46,191 nucleotides of DNA from Pseudomonas cuatrocienegasensis (GCF_900110925.1 NZ_FOFP01000026.1:1-46191), one strand, 5' to 3'; counted from the stretch's first letter, positions 31,943 to 40,262 are shown. Program-made: numbers and translations. Notes: generated from the letters alone by a model not told the origin.

Positions 31943-33250
31943 TCAAGGGTGGCCAAACAGCGGAAACACACCCAGTAACAAAGCGGCGAGCAGAATACAC
32001 AGGCAGATCATGATCGCCCACTTCAATGTGAAGCGCTGATGGTCGCCGAACTCGATTTTGGCCAGGCCCACCAGCAGATAGGTAGAGGGCACTAGGGGGC
32101 TGAGCAGGTGCACCGGCTGTCCGACGATGGAGGCCCGCGCCATTTCCACCGGGCTGATGCCATAGTGGCTGGCCGCTTCGGTCAACACAGGCAGCACACC
32201 GTAGTAGAAGGCGTCGTTGGACATGAAAAAGGTGAACGGCATGCTGACCACGGCAGTGATCACCGCCATGTAGGGGCCAAGCTCCGGCGGAATGACCGCC
32301 AGCAGGCTTTTTGACATGGCCTCGACCATGCCGGTACCGGAGAGAATGCCGGTAAAGATGCCGGCGGCGAAGATCAGCCCGACCACCGCCAGGACGTTGC
32401 CGGCGTGGGCCGCGATGCGCTCCTTCTGCTGCTGCAGGCAGGGGTAGTTGATCACCATGGCGATGCTGAAGGCGATCATGAACAGCACAGGCAGCGGCAG
32501 CAGGCCGGCGATCAGCGTGGCCATCAAGGTCGCGGTCAGCGCGCCGTTGATCCACAGCAGTTTGGGCCGCCGCGCCTCGGGGAACTGCGAAACACTGATG
32601 TCGTCGTGGTTGGCCTGGTCATCTGGCAACTGCAGCACGCCCAGGCGTGCCCGCTCTCGTTTGCCATAGACCCAGGCGACTGCGAACAGAGCAATGCAGC
32701 CGGCGATCATGGCCGGGATCATCGGCACGAAGATGTCCGAGGGGTCGACATGCAGCGCACTGGCTGCACGGGCGGTCGGGCCACCCCAGGGCGTCATGTT
32801 CATGATCCCGCCGGCGAGGATGATCAGCCCGGCCATGATCAGTGGGCTCATGCCCAGGCGGCTGTACAGCGGCAACATGGCCGCCACGCAGATCATGTAG
32901 GTGGTGGCGCCGTCACCGTCGAGCGACACGATCAAGGCCAGGGCTGCTGTGCCCACCGAGACCTTCAACGGGTCGCCCTTGACCAGCTTGAGGATCTTGC
33001 GCACGGCCGGGTCGAACAGGCCGGAGTCGATCATCAGGGCGAAATAGAGGATGGCGAACATCAGCATCACCCCCGTGGGGGCAAGCTTACCGATGCCTTC
33101 GAGCATCATCGGGCCGATGCCGGCGGCAAAACCCCCGAGCAGGGCGAAGACGATGGGTACGATGATCAAGGCAATCAGCGCGGAAAGGCGCTTGCTCATG
33201 ATCAGGTACATGAAGGTCATGACCATGGCAAAGCCAAGGAAGGTCAGCAT
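31943..33250 (-). CDS. CitMHS family citrate/organic-acid transporter
   Basis: 435 residues, about 12 helices. SLDGDGATTYMICVAAMLPL and MNMTPWGGPTARAASAL are signature stretches of the CitMHS (metal-citrate/H+ symporter) family, and FTFFMSNDAFYYGVLPVL and GQPVHLLSPLVPSTYLL are also conserved. It probably imports citrate or a similar acid with a divalent metal ion. It precedes terC on the same strand with 89 bp between. Confidence 0.9.
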   Translation of the reverse strand: MLTFLGFAMVMTFMYLIMSKRLSALIALIIVPIVFALLGGFAAGIGPMMLEGIGKLAPTGVMLMFAILYFALMIDSGLFDPAVRKILKLVKGDPLKVSVGTAALALIVSLDGDGATTYMICVAAMLPLYSRLGMSPLIMAGLIILAGGIMNMTPWGGPTARAASALHVDPSDIFVPMIPAMIAGCIALFAVAWVYGKRERARLGVLQLPDDQANHDDISVSQFPEARRPKLLWINGALTATLMATLIAGLLPLPVLFMIAFSIAMVINYPCLQQQKERIAAHAGNVLAVVGLIFAAGIFTGILSGTGMVEAMSKSLLAVIPPELGPYMAVITAVVSMPFTFFMSNDAFYYGVLPVLTEAASHYGISPVEMARASIVGQPVHLLSPLVPSTYLLVGLAKIEFGDHQRFTLKWAIMICLCILLAALLLGVFPLFGHP

Positions 33251-33543
33251 GGGGCAGTCTCCAGAAAGCGCGGCGTGAGCTGGGGATCAGCGCGAGGCCA
33301 TCAGCGGTTGGAGAGCAGGTACAGGGGCGGCACAGCGGTTTGCAAAGCGCATGACAATCACCATGTTGTTGTTATCGGGATTGGCCGAGGCGGAGCATCG
33401 GCATACCGGTCGAGTGCCGGCGTTGTGCGCACACTAGAGGGGCAAGCTTTCAGCAAGCTGTCGCTGCGTAATTATTGTTACGGGGTATGTTGGGGTGTAA
33501 TGAGCGAGCGCGGGCCATCGTGGATAGCCCACCAGACTTCGCG
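33251..33543. other. Non-coding gap between CitMHS and AEC transporter genes
   Basis: About 290 bp without a credible gene. It should hold the minus-strand promoter for the CitMHS gene (the weak sigma-54-like site above is the only match I see) and the 3' end of the AEC gene transcript. An AT-rich patch GTAATTATTGTTAC lies around 33470-33482. Confidence 0.5.
33340..33357 (-). promoter_or_regulatory. Weak sigma-54-like promoter for the CitMHS gene
   Basis: On the minus strand, TTGTCATGCGCTTTGCAA matches TTGGCACG-N4-TTGCA in spacing, with a perfect TTGCA at -12 but GT for GG at -24 and CAT for CAC. It lies about 90 bp upstream of the ATG. The loss of a -24 G makes it doubtful. Confidence 0.25.
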
Positions 33544-34455
33544 CTAAGCGGCTTGTACCAGCAGCAGAATCAGCGCCAGGCTGGCCGCCGCCAGCAGGGT
33601 TTGCAGGGTAATGATGCCGGCCATCAGTTGGCTGTCACCGCCCAACTGGCGCGTCAGCACGTAAGCCGTGGGCGCGGTGGGCAGGGCGAAGAACAGCACC
33701 AGCACGACACTTTCCATCGGCGGCAGCTGCAGCGCCCAGGCCACACTCCAGGCGAGCAACGGCATGGCCAGCAGGCGCAGGAGGCTGTTCCAGGCCAGAG
33801 CTGGCACTTCGCCGCCGAGCTCCTCCGGTTTCAAGGCTGCACCCACGCACAGCAGGCCCAAGGGCAGGCTGGCGGCGGCGAGCAGGCCAAGCAGGCGATC
33901 CGTGCCGCCGGGCAGGCCGATGCCGCTGAGGTTGACCAGCGCGCCGCCCAAGCAGGCAAGAATCAGCGGATTCTTGATGATTGGCAGCAGCAGGCTGCGC
34001 GCGCTGACGCCGCGCTCGGCGGTCAGCGACCAGACAGACAGCACGTTTACCGTTGGCACCATCAGCGCCAGCATCAGCGCGGCCAGAGTTAACCCCTCCT
34101 GGCCAAACAGACTGCCGACCGCGGCCAGGCCCAGGTAAGTGTTGAAACGCAAAATACCTTGGCTGAACGCGCCAAAGCGGCTTGCTGGCCAGCCGCGCAG
34201 GCGGCGCACCAGCAGCAACGCCAGCCAGGCGATGCCCAAGCCAAGCAGCACCGCCAGCGCCAGACGCGGCAGCGCCGGGTTGTCCAGCGGGGCGCGGGCC
34301 AGACTGGAAAACAGCAGCGCCGGGAACAGAATGAAATAGTTGATGCGCTCGGCACCTGGCCAGAACGCCTCGTTGGGAAACGCCCAGCGGCGCAGGTAGT
34401 AGCCGGCCACGATCAGGGCGAACAATGGCCACAAGGCCAGCAACAGATCAATCAC
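33544..34455 (-). CDS. AEC (auxin efflux carrier) family transporter
   Basis: 303 residues from the GTG at 34453-34455 (the protein then begins VIDLLLALWPLFALIVAGYY), the usual start of this family. The frame can extend 24 residues further to a GTG at 34527, but that adds a Pro-rich hydrophilic leader and runs up to the edge of a repeat element. About ten helices in two inverted halves; RINYFILFPALLFSSLAR and FFALPTAPTAYVLTRQLGG are typical. Relatives export or import small organic acids such as malate. The substrate is unknown. Confidence 0.83.
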   Translation of the reverse strand: MIDLLLALWPLFALIVAGYYLRRWAFPNEAFWPGAERINYFILFPALLFSSLARAPLDNPALPRLALAVLLGLGIAWLALLLVRRLRGWPASRFGAFSQGILRFNTYLGLAAVGSLFGQEGLTLAALMLALMVPTVNVLSVWSLTAERGVSARSLLLPIIKNPLILACLGGALVNLSGIGLPGGTDRLLGLLAAASLPLGLLCVGAALKPEELGGEVPALAWNSLLRLLAMPLLAWSVAWALQLPPMESVVLVLFFALPTAPTAYVLTRQLGGDSQLMAGIITLQTLLAAASLALILLLVQAA

Positions 34456-34528
34456 AGGAGCCCCCGGTGGTGGTAGGCGGCTATCTTGCGCAGCGCCCGG
34501 CCTGGGTGCAAGGTTGGCGTTAGTCACT

Positions 34529-34696
34529 CTAGTGGCGCAACACGAAGCATTTGTCGCGTTCTATAGGAGCTGTAGGAGCGAATTCATTCGCGATATATCT
34601 TGAAAGCGCTGAAAAATTCGCGGCTAAAGTGGAGCGCTGCCCGGCCCCTCCCACGCGCGGGAATTGGCCGACATTTGATGAGTGCCGCGACACTCC
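34529..34696. mobile_element. MITE-like element, left copy
   Basis: About 165 bp, non-coding. It begins CTAGTGGCGCAACACGAAGC and ends in GCCGCGACACT, so the ends are imperfect inverted repeats (CTAGTGgCG against CGACACTcc). It aligns along its length with 35108-35258, sharing the CGCAACACGAA start, the ATTCGCGATA segment, ATCTTGAAAGCGC, GCGGCTA, GCCCGGCCCCTCCCACG and ATTTGATG. It differs mainly by two insertions of about 7 and 9 bases. No transposase is encoded. Confidence 0.65.
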
Positions 34697-34706
34697 GGGA
34701 GGTGGT

Positions 34707-35111
34707 ATGACAGAACAGCATGACGGTGGTTGCCAATGTGGCGCCTTGCGTTACCGCTTCCAGGCTCCCTTGCAGGACATCGCGCACTGCCACTGCAGCA
34801 TTTGCCGGCGCAGCACCGGCGGCATTGTCACCACCTGGATCACCGTCCCGGCCACGGCATTTCAGTGGCTGCGCGGTACGCCCCAGGCCTACGCTTCATC
34901 CGCGACCTGTACGCGCTACTTCTGCCCGACTTGCGGCGCGCACCTGGCGCTCGCCACCACGCTGAGTCCTGCCACGCTGGATGTGACCGTGGCCACTCTC
35001 GATGAGCCCGACCGCGCGGTACCGGATCGGCATATCTGGGTGCAAAGCCGTCTGCCTTGGCTCGACCTCGACGATCATTTGCCGCAAGAGCAGCAGGAAG
35101 TGATCGACTAG
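34707..35111 (+). CDS. GFA-family (glutathione-dependent formaldehyde-activating-like) protein
   Basis: 134 residues. It has the zinc-binding pattern of the GFA/CENP-V fold: GGCQCGALRYR near the N-terminus, HCHCSICRRSTGG next, then TRYFCPTCGAHLAL. Most members have unproven activity; formaldehyde-glutathione chemistry is known for only a few. The ATG at 34707 has GGGAGGTGGT upstream; the frame is open back to 34551, but that part lies within the left repeat element. The TAG stop (35109-35111) falls inside the CTAG end of the right-hand copy. The gene fits exactly between two repeat copies, on the opposite strand to its neighbours. Confidence 0.85.
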   Translation: MTEQHDGGCQCGALRYRFQAPLQDIAHCHCSICRRSTGGIVTTWITVPATAFQWLRGTPQAYASSATCTRYFCPTCGAHLALATTLSPATLDVTVATLDEPDRAVPDRHIWVQSRLPWLDLDDHLPQEQQEVID

Positions 35112-35258
35112 TGTCGCAACACGAATCATCTGTCGCTCTCTGCAGGAGCAAATTTATTCGCGATAGATCTTGAAAGCGCCGCGGCTAGAGCTGAGCGCCG
35201 CCCGGCCCCTCCCACGGGCATGGAATTGACCGGTATTTGATGCTTGATACGACACTAG
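35108..35258. mobile_element. MITE-like element, right copy
   Basis: 151 bp with perfect 9-bp terminal inverted repeats, CTAGTGTCG (35108-35116) and CGACACTAG (35250-35258). The inverted similarity extends further with mismatches. It is a direct-orientation copy of 34529-34696. The terminal CTAG overlaps the GFA stop codon. Confidence 0.7.
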
Positions 35259-35290
35259 CCCGTAGCCTGGGTTAGCCCAGCGTAATCCGG
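35259..35290. repeat. Hairpin repeat CCCGTAGCCTGGGTTAGCCC... abutting the MITE-like element
   Basis: CTGGG (35267-35271), TTAG and CCCAG (35276-35280) form a small hairpin framed by CCCG and CCGGG. Wording of the type GTAGSCTGGGTTAGCCCAGCG is a common dispersed intergenic repeat in pseudomonads. It lies between the right MITE-like copy and the 3' end of the DUF4105 gene and could also help end that transcript. Confidence 0.5.
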
Positions 35291-35307
35291 GTTTCGCCTG
35301 CCGCCGC

Positions 35308-37275
35308 TCAGGGCAACTGCACCCCACCACTGGCCTTGTGCAGGGTGCGCAGGTGTTCGCCGAGCGCGGCCAGGTTGGCTTCGCTGGCCTCCAGCTCGGC
35401 CAGGCGCTGTGGCTCCAGAAGGCTGCGCACTTCCTGGTCGAGGTCGTCGTTGAGCTGGCGCAGTTGCTGTTGGCGCACCTGGCTTTCGTGCTCCAGGCGC
35501 TGCCATTCGGCGCTCTGCGGCAGGCCGTAGCCGCCTTCGAGGAGTTCTGCCGGGCGGCTGAGAAAGCCGCTGTTGGCAAGAATCTGCTCCAGCGCGCCGC
35601 CGGCTTTGTTCAGGGTTGGATCCTGGGCGGCGCGGCCGGTTAGATAGCGGCGTTTCAACTCGTCCTGGGCCAGCAGCAGTTGCCGGCGCAACGCTGCCTG
35701 TTCGAGCAGCAGCAGGGCGGCGCTGGCGCGTAGGTCGGCCTGGGCGAACCAGGGTTGGCGCGCGCTGGCGGGCTGGTCCAGCCAGCTGTCGACACTGGTT
35801 TGCGGGATCGGCAGGCGTTGGCTGAGCACCTTGAACATGGCTTCGTAACGGTCACGGAAGGAGTCGAAGCGGTAGCCCAGGCGCCGGGCTTCGGCGGCGT
35901 CATCAAGCACGCTGCGGTCGGCCAGACCGCGAGCCGCCAGACTGTCGAGCAAGCCATTGGGCAGGATGCTGTCGAGGGCCTGCAGCTGCGGGTGCTGACT
36001 GCCACTGCGCAACAGTTTCAGGGTTTCCACTGCGCAGTTGTTGGAGACGAAGAAGTAGTCGCCGTCGTAACTCCAGTGCTGCTCGGCGGCGCGGGCCACC
36101 AACTGCTCAAGTTGCGGCCGGTCCAGGGTCAGGGGGATGGACGCCAGGCTGCGCAGTTCGACCTTGGTGTATTCCTCGATCACCTGCTCCAGCGGTAGAA
36201 CGAACAGGCGCGACGGGTAGGCTCCCGTCAAACCGTCCCAGCTGGACAGCTGCACATCGCCGACAAAGGCGCGGTAGGACAGTACCAGGTGTTCGTCAAG
36301 ATCGAGCCGGCAGTCCGGACCGCGCGGCCGTCCCGGGGCGCAGATAACCAGGCGCAGCATGCTGTGGCCCCAGCGGCTGGCCCAGGCCTGGTTGGCCTCG
36401 GCCAGCAGGTAGTCGATCTGGTAGACGCGTTCGGGGTCGATGCTACCCAGGGGCGAGCGGGCGAAATCCCGGCCGGCGTTGAGGTAGGCGTAGCCTTCGG
36501 CGCAGGTCGCTTGTTGCGCCGGCTGCCAGGGCGTGTCGACACTGCCGAAGTGTTCGCTCAGGTAGCGTACCAGCGAGGGGCGGCGGCAAGCGTAGCCGGG
36601 GTCGAGGAGGAAGTACTCCATATTCACCGCGACGAACTCGCGCGGGTTGCTCAGCTCGTATGGGTCTGGCGTGCGCGCAACCTGGTGGTTGGTCTGCTCG
36701 CGCTCACCGCGGCGGCCGACCTGCTGCGGCCAGCCTGCCAGGTCGAGCAGGCGTGGATCATCACTGAGGGTAAAGCGGCGTTCGGTTTGCCCGCGGCAAT
36801 CCTCGGGCAGGCCGACATCGCCCAGGCTGCTGGCGCGTTGGCGGCAGCGCTGCAGGGCCTGACGCTCGCTTGCGCGCCAGTATTGGCCACGGTCGTAGAG
36901 GTGGGTCAGCTCGTGCAGCACCGTGGCCAGCAACTCCTGGCGTACGGTGCCGTGGCTGCGCTGGGTCTGGGTTTGCGCGGCGCTGCCATCGGTCAGCGCC
37001 ACCAGCAGGCCGGCATTCAGATCAATGCCGGTAAAGCGCCCGGCCTGGCCATAAATCGTTTCGGGTAGATCGCGCCAGCGCACCGCGACGGTTCGGTCTA
37101 GCTGGCTGATAAGGCGCGGCGGCAAGGCCGCCATGGCTTCGTCGAGCAGCGTCTGGCTGGCTTGACGCTGCGCCGTGCTCAGCGACTCGCCGTCGAGCTG
37201 CAAGTGCAGCGCGGCCTGGCTGATGCTGCTCAGGCACAGCGTGGTCAGCAGCAGCCAGGCGCGGGCGAATCTCAC
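35308..37275 (-). CDS. Periplasmic DUF4105 protein with an HELTH metallopeptidase-like motif
   Basis: 655 residues with a signal peptide (about 1-21, ending SSISQA). An N-terminal part holds HELTHLYDRG (121-130), an HExxH zinc-binding pattern, with NPREFVAVNMEYFLLDPGY downstream. The middle DUF4105 domain has WGHSMLRLVIC (about 301) and FFVSNNCAVETLKLL (about 411), a His/Cys pair suggestive of a papain-like fold. The C-terminus is a Gln/Glu-rich coiled coil. The start is GTG and overlaps the DUF2388 stop (37272-37275), so the genes are coupled. Substrate unknown; an envelope protein or peptidase role is inferred. Confidence 0.83.
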   Translation of the reverse strand: MRFARAWLLLTTLCLSSISQAALHLQLDGESLSTAQRQASQTLLDEAMAALPPRLISQLDRTVAVRWRDLPETIYGQAGRFTGIDLNAGLLVALTDGSAAQTQTQRSHGTVRQELLATVLHELTHLYDRGQYWRASERQALQRCRQRASSLGDVGLPEDCRGQTERRFTLSDDPRLLDLAGWPQQVGRRGEREQTNHQVARTPDPYELSNPREFVAVNMEYFLLDPGYACRRPSLVRYLSEHFGSVDTPWQPAQQATCAEGYAYLNAGRDFARSPLGSIDPERVYQIDYLLAEANQAWASRWGHSMLRLVICAPGRPRGPDCRLDLDEHLVLSYRAFVGDVQLSSWDGLTGAYPSRLFVLPLEQVIEEYTKVELRSLASIPLTLDRPQLEQLVARAAEQHWSYDGDYFFVSNNCAVETLKLLRSGSQHPQLQALDSILPNGLLDSLAARGLADRSVLDDAAEARRLGYRFDSFRDRYEAMFKVLSQRLPIPQTSVDSWLDQPASARQPWFAQADLRASAALLLLEQAALRRQLLLAQDELKRRYLTGRAAQDPTLNKAGGALEQILANSGFLSRPAELLEGGYGLPQSAEWQRLEHESQVRQQQLRQLNDDLDQEVRSLLEPQRLAELEASEANLAALGEHLRTLHKASGGVQLP

Positions 37276-37592
37276 AGCGCGAGTATGGCTTCGGCCAGTA
37301 CCAGGTCGGAAGCCTGACGGGCTTCGGGGACTTCGGCGCGGATTGCCAGCAGCGCTGCTTCCAGTTGCGCACCGCGGATATCGCCTTCACTGGCGACAAA
37401 GCTGGCGGCGTCATCGCGGGCCGCGAGCACGACCTTGGAGTCGCGGATCGAGGTGGTGGTGTCCGAGCTGAAGTTGATGGTGCGGTCGATGGCACGCACG
37501 ATGATATTGCTGGTGGCGACCAGCGTTTGGGCCTGGGCGCTGCCTGCCATAAAAGCGAGAGCGGCCGTGGCGGCGAGCAATGAGCGGTGCAT
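37272..37592 (-). CDS. DUF2388 small exported protein (copy 1)
   Basis: 106 residues: signal peptide (about 1-21, ending AGSAQA) and mature part with DSKVVLAARDDAASFVASEG and ALLAIRAEVPEARQASDLVL. It shares SKVVLAARDDAASFVA with the product of 37770-38087. The DUF2388 family is largely confined to pseudomonads and has no known function. GGAG lies upstream of the ATG. It is directly followed by, and coupled to, the DUF4105 gene. Confidence 0.85.
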   Translation of the reverse strand: MHRSLLAATAALAFMAGSAQAQTLVATSNIIVRAIDRTINFSSDTTTSIRDSKVVLAARDDAASFVASEGDIRGAQLEAALLAIRAEVPEARQASDLVLAEAILAL

Positions 37593-37769
37593 GTGCGAAC
37601 TCCAAAAACAAAAGTCAGGGTTGGACGAGAAAATCGGGCCGCAGTTCCGGCCGGTCGGCGCCAGCTGCGCGTGGGCGGCACGGGTCGGGCGTGTGCCGGC
37701 GCAAGGCTAGCGGAATGCGCTGTGGACGGCTAGTTACGCCCGGTCTGTCGGGGGCGCTCAGGCGTAGGT

Positions 37770-38087
37770 TTAACGGCTGAGAATGGCCTGGGCCAGTTGC
37801 AGATCGCTGGCGCTGGTCAGGCTGGGTGCCGCCTGACGCAGATGCTGCAGCGCCGCTTCCAGGCGCGCCCCGCGCAGGCTGCCGGCAGTGGCGACGAAGC
37901 TGGCAGCATCATCACGAGCGGCGAGCACGACCTTGCTCTCGCGCAGGGAGGAGCTGGCGTCCGAGCTTGCTTCTGCGCTGGCGGCCAGGGCGCCACCCAC
38001 GGTGTCTGTGGTGGCGATGAAACTGCTGGCGCTGGCAGCACTGGCAAGGCTCAGCAGTGTCGCGGCAGCGAAAAAACGAAGGGTCAT
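37770..38087 (-). CDS. DUF2388 small exported protein (copy 2)
   Basis: 105 residues: signal peptide (about 1-20, ending SAASAS), then SSLRESKVVLAARDDAASFV and ALQHLRQAAPSLTSASDLQL. A tandem paralogue of 37272-37592 with the same length and the same central block. It lies 177 bp upstream of copy 1 on the same strand; the gap shows no clear terminator, so co-transcription is possible. Function unknown. Confidence 0.85.
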   Translation of the reverse strand: MTLRFFAAATLLSLASAASASSFIATTDTVGGALAASAEASSDASSSLRESKVVLAARDDAASFVATAGSLRGARLEAALQHLRQAAPSLTSASDLQLAQAILSR

Positions 38088-38181
38088 ATCGGCATCCTGT
38101 TTAAGCCAGAGGCGCCTGGCCCCGGGCGCGGCGTGCAGGCCGCTGTTGACGTTACAGGATTTCTGCCGAGTAGAAACGCAG

Positions 38182-38212
38182 AAACCCGCTGGCAGACTAT
38201 GACAGCGGGTTT
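38182..38212 (-). terminator. Intrinsic terminator after the DUF1127 gene
   Basis: AAACCCGCTG (38182-38191) and CAGCGGGTTT (38203-38212) form a perfect 10-bp stem with an 11-base loop. On the minus strand it ends TTTCTGCGTTTC. It separates the DUF1127 gene from the DUF2388 pair. Confidence 0.65.
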
Positions 38213-38235
38213 CGTGAGGTACCGCGAGGTCAGGC

Positions 38236-38451
38236 TTAACGCCAGAACGGACGGCTCAGCTCGGCTTGGCGTTGTGCTTCGCTGATACCAGCGTCGGCCA
38301 GCAGGCGAGCATCCAGACGCGCGAGTTGGCGACGGCTGACGATGCGACGCTGCCACAGCAGCAGGGTGGCCAGTACGCGCAGCGGCAGGGCACTGGCAGG
38401 GCGGCTTTGGTTGGACTGGAACAGCAGATCGGAACTGAGGGTACGTTCCAT
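38236..38451 (-). CDS. DUF1127 small protein
   Basis: 71 residues. The N-terminus (MERTLSSDLLFQSNQSRP) is variable, followed by a hydrophobic/basic helix and the DUF1127 module RRQLARLDARLLADAGISEA, then QRQAELSRPFWR. In alpha-proteobacteria some DUF1127 proteins are RNA-binding regulators or affect phosphate and carbon metabolism; in Pseudomonas the role is unknown. GGAAG precedes the ATG at 38451; the 22-codon upstream extension lacks a ribosome site. Confidence 0.85.
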   Translation of the reverse strand: MERTLSSDLLFQSNQSRPASALPLRVLATLLLWQRRIVSRRQLARLDARLLADAGISEAQRQAELSRPFWR

Positions 38452-38517
38452 GGTGACTTCCTTCCGCTTGTGGCGGTACGTTGCGTGTGTGATGGGGCTA
38501 TTTTCCATCTTGCGCAA

Positions 38518-38780
38518 GCAGCACAGTAGTCACAGCTGGCAGATATAACTACCAAAATAGATAGTTTGCTTTGTAACTGTTTTGTCTGTTTTTAACTCAG
38601 CTGTACGGGTGATAAGTGAGGTCTACTGTAAATACAGAATAGGCAGGATTTATCACTGCCTTAGCCACGTATTTCAGGATTTTAGGTGCGGTACAGTTTG
38701 GAATTGATCGGTCGGTGTTCCTGACCTGTTATTCAGTTTTTATTCTGCGCGGCAGCATTGCGTCAACGGTCCTGGCAGGC
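38518..38780. other. AT-rich non-coding gap upstream of the DUF1127 gene
   Basis: About 260 bp with no credible gene and clearly lower GC than its surroundings. It should carry the minus-strand DUF1127 promoter; I do not see a convincing -35/-10 pair. The plus-strand frame at 38715 continues antisense through pntB and is not a gene. Confidence 0.5.
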
Positions 38781-38781
38781 A

Positions 38782-38807
38782 GAAAAAACCCGGCGCGAGG
38801 CCGGGTC
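38782..38807 (-). terminator. Intrinsic terminator of the pnt operon
   Basis: On the minus strand ACCCGGC-CTCGC-GCCGGGT is followed by TTTTT. A 7-bp GC-rich stem and T-run 19 bp after the pntB stop. Confidence 0.8.
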
Positions 38808-38825
38808 TTGTTCATTCAGCAGGTG

Positions 38826-40262
38826 TTACTCAACTGCTTTGACCATGTCCTCGATGACCTTCTTGGCGTCGCCGAAGACCATCATGGTCTTGTCCATGTA
38901 GAACAGTTCGTTGTCCAGGCCGGCGTAGCCGCTGGCCATCGAGCGCTTGTTGACGATCACGGTCTTGGCTTTGTAAGCCTCGAGGATCGGCATGCCGGCA
39001 ATCGGCGACTTCGGATCGTTCTTCGCCGCCGGGTTGACCACGTCGTTGGCACCCAGCACCAACACCACGTCGGCCTGGCCGAACTCGGAGTTGATGTCGT
39101 CCATTTCGAACACCTGCTCGTAAGGCACTTCGGCCTCGGCCAGCAGCACGTTCATGTGGCCCGGCATACGCCCGGCAACCGGGTGGATCGCGTACTTCAC
39201 GGTGACGCCGCGGTGGGTCAGCTTCTCCGCCAGTTCCATCAGCGCGTGCTGAGCGCGGGCGACTGCCAGGCCGTAGCCCGGCACGATGATCACGGTGTCG
39301 GCGTTGGTCAGCAGGAAGGCCGCGTCGTCGCTTGAGCCGGACTTAACCGGGCGAGCCTCCTGGGCTCCGGCTGGGCCGGCTGCATCTGCTGCGCCACCGA
39401 AACCACCGAGGATCACGTTGAAGAACGAACGGTTCATCGCCTTGCACATGATGTACGAGAGGATTGCACCGCTCGAGCCCACCAGAGAGCCTGCGATGAT
39501 CAGCATCGAGTTGTTCAGCGAGAAGCCGATACCGGCCGCCGCCCAACCCGAGTAGCTGTTAAGCATCGACACGACTACCGGCATGTCCGCGCCGCCGATC
39601 GGGATGATGATCAGCACGCCGATGACGAAGGCCAGGGCCAGCAGGATGGCGAAGGCGGTGATATCACCGGTGAAGGTGTACACCAGACCCAGGCCAAGAA
39701 TCGCCAGGCCGATGGCTAGGTTGACCCAATGTTGACCCTTGAACTGTACCGGTGCGCCCTGGAACAGGCGAAATTTGTACTTACCAGACAGCTTGCCGAA
39801 GGCGATCACCGAACCGGAGAAGGTGATGGCGCCGATGGCCGCACCGAGGAACAGCTCCAGACGGTTACCTGCCGGAATCGCGTCGCCCAGCGCCGCAACG
39901 ATACCCAGGGACTGCGGCTCAACCACCGCGGCAATGGCGATAAACACCGCCGCCAGGCCGATCATGCTGTGCATGAAAGCGACCAGTTCCGGCATCTTGG
40001 TCATTTCTACGCGTTTGGCCATTACGGTGCCGACCGTACCGCCGACCAGCAGACCGATAATCACGTAACCGATACCGGCAGTAGCAACCTCGGCGCCAAG
40101 CTTGTAGATCAGGCCGACAGTAGTCAGCACCGCCAGGCCCATGCCGAGCATGCCGAACAGATTGCCACGACGCGAGGTAGTCGGGTGTGACAGGCCCTTG
40201 AGCGCCTGGATAAAGCAGATCGAGGCGACGAGGTAGAGAACAGTGATCAGGTTCATGCTCAT
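38826..40262 (-). CDS. pntB: NAD(P) transhydrogenase beta subunit PntB
   Basis: 478 residues. An N-terminal block of about eight helices (1-265) is followed by the NADP(H)-binding domain III, with DTVIIVPGYGLAVARAQHAL (about 315-335), HPVAGRMPGHMNVLLAEA and LVLGANDVVNPAA. With PntAA and PntAB it forms the proton-translocating transhydrogenase that makes NADPH from NADH using the proton gradient. Its ATG overlaps the pntAB stop by one base. Last gene of the operon. Confidence 0.96.
   Translation of the reverse strand: MSMNLITVLYLVASICFIQALKGLSHPTTSRRGNLFGMLGMGLAVLTTVGLIYKLGAEVATAGIGYVIIGLLVGGTVGTVMAKRVEMTKMPELVAFMHSMIGLAAVFIAIAAVVEPQSLGIVAALGDAIPAGNRLELFLGAAIGAITFSGSVIAFGKLSGKYKFRLFQGAPVQFKGQHWVNLAIGLAILGLGLVYTFTGDITAFAILLALAFVIGVLIIIPIGGADMPVVVSMLNSYSGWAAAGIGFSLNNSMLIIAGSLVGSSGAILSYIMCKAMNRSFFNVILGGFGGAADAAGPAGAQEARPVKSGSSDDAAFLLTNADTVIIVPGYGLAVARAQHALMELAEKLTHRGVTVKYAIHPVAGRMPGHMNVLLAEAEVPYEQVFEMDDINSEFGQADVVLVLGANDVVNPAAKNDPKSPIAGMPILEAYKAKTVIVNKRSMASGYAGLDNELFYMDKTMMVFGDAKKVIEDMVKAVE

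Noticed and set aside
32405..33547. 380-residue plus-strand open frame across the CitMHS gene
   Set aside because: Antisense shadow (His/Gly/Gln-rich); the minus-strand frame carries clear transporter motifs.
34551..34706. N-terminal extension of the GFA frame
   Set aside because: These 52 codons fall almost entirely inside the left repeat element. The ATG at 34707 has a good ribosome site and begins the conserved domain shortly after.
38715..39335. 206-residue plus-strand frame near the pnt terminator
   Set aside because: It runs through the terminator and antisense to pntB; no motif.
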